A DNA stretch of 64,000 bases from Zygnema circumcarinatum (lineage: Eukaryota > Streptophyta > Zygnematophyceae > Zygnematales > Zygnemataceae), in the NCBI GenBank assembly GCA_037447605.1, contig CM074806.1:725180-789179 (forward strand), written 5' to 3'. How positions within the stretch are numbered: position 1 is the stretch's first letter; each line of letters begins with the position of its first letter. The notes under the pieces are model-generated. The model worked only from the letters and a program-made list of their open reading frames with translations, was not told the DNA's origin and ran no database searches. Both the position numbers and the translations under genes were made by a program. Below are positions 55,901 through 64,000 of the stretch, in pieces.

Positions 55901-58900
55901 ATGTCAATAGATTGCCCTTACCAGTAACGATGCGGAGAATGTCAATGGCTGCGAGAACAGGCCACATGAACAAAGCTGACGAGAACCAAAGCCAACCCAC
56001 TTCCTGATACTGAAGGAAATTGGAGGTGGGTCCGTGAACCCATGGGGCTACAAAGGCGGCGACGAAGTTTCCCAGTAAAGGCATCATCCAGCCACTGTTG
56101 ACGAACTCGATATAGAGAGGATTCTTCACCAGGTAGGAGGTCATAAGGACTGCTTGCAACATCTGAACCGGTGCAGCAATCCACTGCAGTCAAAGAAAGG
56201 GCAAGGGTCAGCAAGGGAGCAACCCTCTGCTTGAAAGTTTATCTTCTATCTTGTTCAGTTTCAGAAAAGCAGACTGCTAACGAAATAGTATGTCCTGGAG
56301 ACCTTGAGTAAACGGAATTTACTACACAACGACGTATGCCAGACTTGCATCTGTGCAACATGGGAGATGAATTTCTAATTGTTTCGATTGCAGCAGACAT
56401 GTGTTGAATCAGCAAGAACTCACAAATAGGACTTGGCAAAGTCGCCACTTGTCGTCACGTGCAGCAATGTATGCAAAGAGCAAGATGGTAACAGGAATTG
56501 TGGAAAAGAAGCTGCGTTTTCCTGTTCCCCCAAAAACATACAAACTTCGGAACACGGTCAAAACAAGTGTGCCGAATGACTTCCTCACTAAAAGAAAATC
56601 GTGGCGAGCGAATGCTAGTGGTTCGTAGGTGGCCAGCGAGGCTGCCCCTCAATCGCAAGCATGCATCACCTGGATGCTGCCACTCCTTTGCAACTTTTTT
56701 GGGATAAAGAGCGGTCCGAACAATGTACAGGAGCAAGAATGCTCCGAATATGACTCCTGAAAAAATGGCAACTCCCTTCCAAAGGCCCGAAGGCGTGCCC
56801 AGTGCACTGTCTGCTTCTAACCTGCTCCCTCCCCACAGAGGTAGACAAAAGGCTCTGAGTAGTGATTCATTTCGGGTAATGCTCGAGAGCTACTATCACT
56901 GCTGCTATTGTGAGTTCTGTCCATACTAACAGAACATGTTCATGTTCATGTTCTGTTCTGTACATAGTTCTGTTCATAGCAACCGCCGTTTGATTAGTTT
57001 TGAATAGTGCCACAACTCGGCAAAAACGCCTCATTAATTAATTGCATTGAACACAACATGTCGTGTTGTAACTATTCTGTATACCAGTTACATTGTATGG
57101 CGATTCTTGAAACTTTCTGCGATTTGTCTAGAGGATAGAGCAGAATGTAGGATGAACTATTCGATACAAAAAGGTGACTATTGCAAGAGAGGTGGTCCGT
57201 CAGTTTGAGACCTTACCACACAAGAGCGACACTTGCGAGTGACATTGGCATGGAAAAGTACGTGATCTGCATGTGCCTCACAACTGCGACGCAAAACAGC
57301 ACACACCCATGCGGGCAGCATCAGCTCGCCAGGTCTACAACCGTACAACGGTAGTTGATGAGGAAACCATTGCTTTTTCCTTCACTACAATTGACATCCA
57401 ATTCCGTGCTCCTTTGAAAATGGGGCTTAAATCACAGTCGGCACAGACAAAACCCAAACTCGAGCTCTGCTGACCGTGAAAGTCGTCTCGCGTATATTCG
57501 TCAGTTTTTATCTTGTAGTGAAGAGCGGCCGCTCGCCGCTCCTCTGGAACATTATTTGCGAATTCCACTTCCTGCAGGCACGGCCAAAGCTTCCCCCATA
57601 AGTAAGCCACCCCCGGGAGTGGGAAAAACAAGCTTGCTCTCTTTCATCCAATCATGCATCATTATACACCAACTGTCAGCAAGCCATGTCAAGCCATGCG
57701 TCAAATGACCCCCACGAGGTATCCAAGGTACGAGTTTACCATGGGCTTCTCGAACTTTGGGTGTGTGTCCGCCCACTCGAGTAAAGTCTTCGCATCCTTA
57801 ATGGCATCATGTGCTTCGTCCTTGACTTCGGGAGTGACCAAACCAAACTTAATGAAATATCCAAACATCCAACAGGCTACGCAAAAATCGAGAAATCCCT
57901 GCAACGCGGAAGCACCTGCAAGTGGGGGACAAGAAGGATGTGGTGAATGGGCGGGCTGCCCTGCAGCAGGAGGAGGACAATGATTCATCTCGTAGGTATG
58001 CTGTGGTATACGAGTCAGTGCGACTTGCAGAAATTGCAGCAACGACTTTAGAAGAAACATGACGAAACAAAAAAAACTGAGCACACAGAAATGCAGAGCA
58101 TCACACTATTCTGGTTTCAGTTCTGTCGGAGGGGTTGCAGCAAGCATACCGAAAAGCATTGCCAATACTACTGCACCCGCAATGTTTGATTCCAAGAAGA
58201 AAAGAATCATTGCCAAAGCCGAAAAGATAACCCCGCAGAATTGGGCGAACTGCATGCATCAAGCCACCATCGGATTAGACGCAATACTATCACCATGAAA
58301 CAGATTCCTGGCAGAAATCACCGGGTCAATTGCGACAAAGAAACTGAAAGCCTGACAGATGTCCTAATGGCGACCTTGCAGACCCTTCTCCTACGCCACG
58401 TGGTGTCCAACTTAAGCTTTTCAGGTTCAGCAAAACGTGAAAATACTTTTCACCTGCAGTGGCGCTCCATCACTTAGCTTCCGGGGGATGAAGTTTCCAG
58501 CGAGTATAGACATAGATCCAAAAATGGACATGCTGCCACCGAAGCAAAAGCTGCAGTCACAAACAGCAAACACATGAGGAGCAGCTTGTGCGTTTGCTGA
58601 TTGCAAGGGTACACTGTGCCTTACTGCCCATCACCACCTGCTTTGTACCATATGTGCTCCATAACGCCCTGAGAAGCTCACAAGAGAGGTCAACAAGAAG
58701 GCCTACCGCGCAACAAAGTCACCCGCCATGCCTGCGATAATCCAATGCATAGAGCGATGGTTTCTGAAGATGATGCCGAAAACGCACAAGATGGAGACTG
58801 CACACGCACGACTTGACCAGCTTAGCGCTTATTTCACCACAAAAAAATAAAAACGTCCACACGCCGCAGAGTGCATTCGTAAACCTGTGAGCATCCTCCG

Positions 58901-59868
58901 CCGATGACGCGTCAATTCAGCCTATCTCACGGAGAGAGTCCAAACAGAATAATGGAAGAACTGCAAATTGCAGCAACTCACTTTAGTGATGCGGCACTAG
59001 CAACAGTGCCTGAACCACAACTTGGCACGAAAGTCCAGCCAAATGGAGCTATGGATGCACGAAAACGGCTTGACTTTGATCTCATTGAAACAGAATAACA
59101 TGTGGAGTACGAACAGCTATCATCACTGAAAAGTCGAATGCAGACGCAACGGACAATACAAAAGCTACGCCATAAAGGAAAAGAAACAGACCGTGCACGA
59201 GTGTGTTCCAATGTAAAAAAAAAAAATTATATATATATGACGAAATGGATGGAAATTGCTGTAAGAAACCAAACAATTTTAGCCTGCCGATGAAATTATG
59301 CAATTTATAAGGAAAAAAGAAACGGGAAATGAGACCAAAAAACGAGGCTGAAGCAGGGTTGAAGCTCGTCACGCTCTTCAAATGTATACATATGGAAGAC
59401 CCGCTCACCAAGAACAGCTCCGACGCGGTTCTGGTTCTTATCTGCCACTATTGGAAACCAGAGAACCGGGAAAATGGAGCCAATCTTCATTCCACGCGAG
59501 GGCGGATAAGCGATGTACTTTTCCTGGTCGCCATAGAGGCCTGGCGCCGCATTCGCAACCTTTGCCGAAGTCTTCCCTCCTGCGTTGGACCGCACATCAA
59601 GCAAGCAAGCAGGGCGCATCACCATAAGCTTTCCACAGGAAGACCTCCCTCCTTGCTGCCAGCAAAAATACCTTCCAATAGCAGCGAGCGAATATTCCTG
59701 CAAGGCCACTGCCAAGATGACCACGGCCACCATCCCATGCAACCAAACTCTTCCAACCAGCCCTCCCTCCCTCTGCTCACTCTCTCCAATCGCGGCACTA
59801 CCTTTCCCCATCTCTACGTCTCCTTCTCCCGCAGGCGCCCCCCCCTCCATGAAGCCTCCCTCCGCCAT
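52995..59868 (-). CDS. DUF4395 - TDT (SLAC1/TehA) - hemerythrin-like fusion membrane protein
   Basis: Seventeen exons join in phase to 914 residues: 59868-59409, 58797-58707, 58550-58454, 58249-58150, 57915-57740, 57571-57475, 57283-57217, 56821-56670, 56521-56424, 56183-55922, 55718-55495, 55232-55131, 54965-54834, 54712-54624, 54214-53983, 53789-53634, 53204-52995. Residues about 140-308 match DUF4395 (FAQFCGVIFSALAMI; GFLDFCVACWMFGY). About 345-685 form a TDT anion-channel/transporter domain: ITYFSMPMSLASVALVW, LLYIVRTALYPKKV, FFSTIPVTILLFAYI, SGWMMPLLGNFVAA, YSWGYVFPLATVAF. About 687-845 look like a hemerythrin domain (EHSKHEEAAQYPLF; AHEEHMHGDE; HLRREEDHLNHI), followed by a conserved-looking tail ending PRGLPGWMRYY. 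The N-terminus has one extra hydrophobic stretch (VWLHGMVAVVILAVAL). The intron at 54623 begins with GC, a rare donor. Function is inferred only: an anion channel possibly gated by iron, oxygen or redox state. Confidence 0.85.
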
Positions 59869-61793
59869 GGCCTGCAGGCTGCAGCGCCCTCCTGCACCCA
59901 AAGCTCAAAGCAGCGACCAACAAATGGGCAGCTGGAGGCTCCACCCTTCCAACTCGCGGGCGGTAGGCCGGCGTGGCCACAATACGTCGCCAAGTAAGCA
60001 TCCCGTTTGAAATGGAGGTTTGTTATTGGAACACGTCATTCAATCCATGCTGACTAGGCTCCAGCTCGACCGCCTGCGCGACTCTCCGCGAAGCTGCGAG
60101 CTGACGCGCGGGTCACGACAAAAGCCAGCCTTCCGGGGACCAGTCACGAAGGCTAAACGACAAGCCGTACGTCGACCCAGCGCCGGCCAGAACTGGCCAG
60201 CTAGAAACACGACAAACCTCCCCGCCCCGGCGTCCCCGCCTCCGGCCGCCCGAGCCTCGAGAGGCGACACCACACGTGTGGAATGATTACTGTTCGCGCG
60301 CACCCAGGGAGTGTTCGTACAGCACGGCGGGCGGGGACATTTAACTCCGCACATGCGGCCTCGGCCGCGGGGGGACTTCTTAACGACAAGCGGGCAGTCT
60401 TGTTTTGTCGTTTTCCGTGGTATTCGCGGGTGCGGTCTCGAACGCGGTTGGGCGACACGACCGGCGAACTTTTGACCGTGCATTCATTGACTTTGGACTT
60501 CTTGACTCATAGACTCTGTGTGAGTCACAGCTGAGGTTGAAGTCCTCTCTCTCCCTCTCTCACAGGAGGGAGGGAAGGGAGGGGAGAGGGAGGGGAGGGG
60601 AGGGGGAGGGGAAGGGGAAGGGGAGAGGGAGGGGAGGGGAGGGGAGGGGGAGGGGGAGGGGGAGGGGAAGGGGAGGGAGGGAGGGAAGGGAGGGGAGAGG
60701 GAGGGAGGGAGGGAGGGAGGGAGGGAGGGAGGGAGGGAGGGAGGGAGGGAGTGGGAGGGAGGGAGGGAGGGAAGGACAACCCCCAGAAAGACACGGAGCC
60801 GCCAACACTGGTCCATCCAAGCACGAGGTAGCACAGCTACAACCTGTCACTTTCATCAGTCGAATGTGTACTGAAAAGAAAAGAAATGCGCAGTGTCGTG
60901 TCACAGTATACGGACAGTGCACGTGGGCAATACTCCCCACGGCGACCTCTTAGTGTTTGTACGTCTCCACCCCACCCACACATTGTTGTCAGTGGCGTCT
61001 ACGGCAAAAAAAGTGGGTCTGACGAGACACAGGGAACATGCCGACATGATATTCCAAGTCAGCGGGGGCAAATTGTCAACGAAAGACTCTCGCATGGTGA
61101 TGAAAATATGGAAATCAAACACTAGCCATTCTCCCTAAGCCTCCTAAACGTCACCCATCTCGGTAGTGAAATTTTTAGTTCCATGGAACGACACCAAACA
61201 TGAGGTGATAGGAGAAAGAAAAAAAAATACATAAATAGGGAGAAACATCCAACAGAGCAACTGCGTTAATACCACTATCACCTTTCTGCTCTATGCACTT
61301 TAAAAAAATTACCTCTAACCATTGCATAGAGTAATACCTTTAGATGTAGACGGAATAAGCCAATTCAAAGACGCTACTTCTTCCTTACCCTCTGCTTTTT
61401 ATTCGGACGGCGCTTCCACAACTTTCTACTTGTAAGTATGATATGGGTTCCTCCATTCCTCCGTTTTGCTGGGAGAGCAGCAAACCTGGAGGAGCCCCAC
61501 ACAAAAAAAGTATCGTATTGGCCTACTATGAACATCTACTTGCTGCTCACTACCTCTACGTCTCCCTCTCCTTCTCTGCTTCCCTCTTCCAGAGTCTCCC
61601 TCTGCCCCTCTCCCTCTCCCTTCCCCCTTCCCTCTCCCTCCCCGTCTCCCTCGCTTCACCAGATTTTGATGACTACCCTGAATCCCGATAGTTATAAGCA
61701 ACCCAAACCCTAAATAAATAAATAAAAAAACCAGTTTCATCCCTGCACTACCCACCCGTCTAATTATACGGTGAAAAATCCATTTATTTTCGA
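59869..61793. other. Spacer between the fusion gene and the kinase gene
   Basis: No gene seen. 60080-60480 is another GC-rich palindromic island (GCCGGCCAGAACTGGCCAGC). 60556-60772 is a GGGA array. 61550-61660 is CT-rich. Confidence 0.45.
60556..60772 (+). repeat. GGGA/GGGGA purine tract
   Basis: About 215 bases of GGGA-type units, including a stretch of about 15 perfect GGGA copies (60704-60750). Confidence 0.95.

Positions 61794-64000
<2,207 letters not shown>

Overview
This is nuclear DNA from a green-lineage eukaryote. It has densely spliced genes with GT-AG introns, plastid-type proteins (a CemA/DLDG1-like envelope protein, a plastid GNAT acetyltransferase), a phototropin-type AGC kinase and plant-style leucine-rich-repeat (LRR) proteins with one LRR per exon. 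Introns and spacers are full of CT/GA, TAG, CTGTCT and TTTC simple repeats, and there are two 10-N scaffold gaps. A streptophyte, most likely a charophyte-grade alga, fits best. That placement is inference, because no ribosomal or organellar marker is present.

Layout from left to right: the 5' part of an LRR receptor-like gene (-, runs off the left edge); RPC5, an RNA polymerase III subunit (+, 3954-8984); a LYRM7/MZM1 complex III assembly factor (-, 9617-9931); a 3.2-kb repeat-rich spacer with a decayed Ty1/copia reverse transcriptase fragment; a GNAT acetyltransferase (+, to 16327); a POLD1-like DNA polymerase delta gene (+, 17340-24937); a CemA/DLDG1-like gene (+, 26438-29868); a 209-residue protein of unknown family (+, 30895-33134); an LRR protein with a Cys-rich tail and no visible kinase (+, 35047 to about 42.5 kb); a UPF0728 protein (-, 43932-44382); ELP1 of Elongator (-, 45657-52170); a large membrane protein joining DUF4395, TDT/SLAC1-TehA and hemerythrin-like parts (-, 52995-59868); and the C-terminal part of a phototropin-type kinase (-, runs off the right edge).

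The genes are unrelated housekeeping, plastid and signalling genes, not an operon or a cluster. For most of them I joined exons by hand using splice consensus and phase, so boundaries are good to about 1-2 bases where exact numbers are given and are flagged where uncertain.

Two loci deserve most attention. The POLD1-like gene keeps the polymerase delta fold and both C-terminal cysteine motifs, but has lost the catalytic residues of all three exonuclease motifs and the first aspartate of polymerase motif C, so it looks like a pseudo-polymerase. The 914-residue fusion puts a membrane DUF4395 region, a complete TDT anion-channel domain and a C-terminal hemerythrin-like domain into one chain, an architecture I do not recognise.
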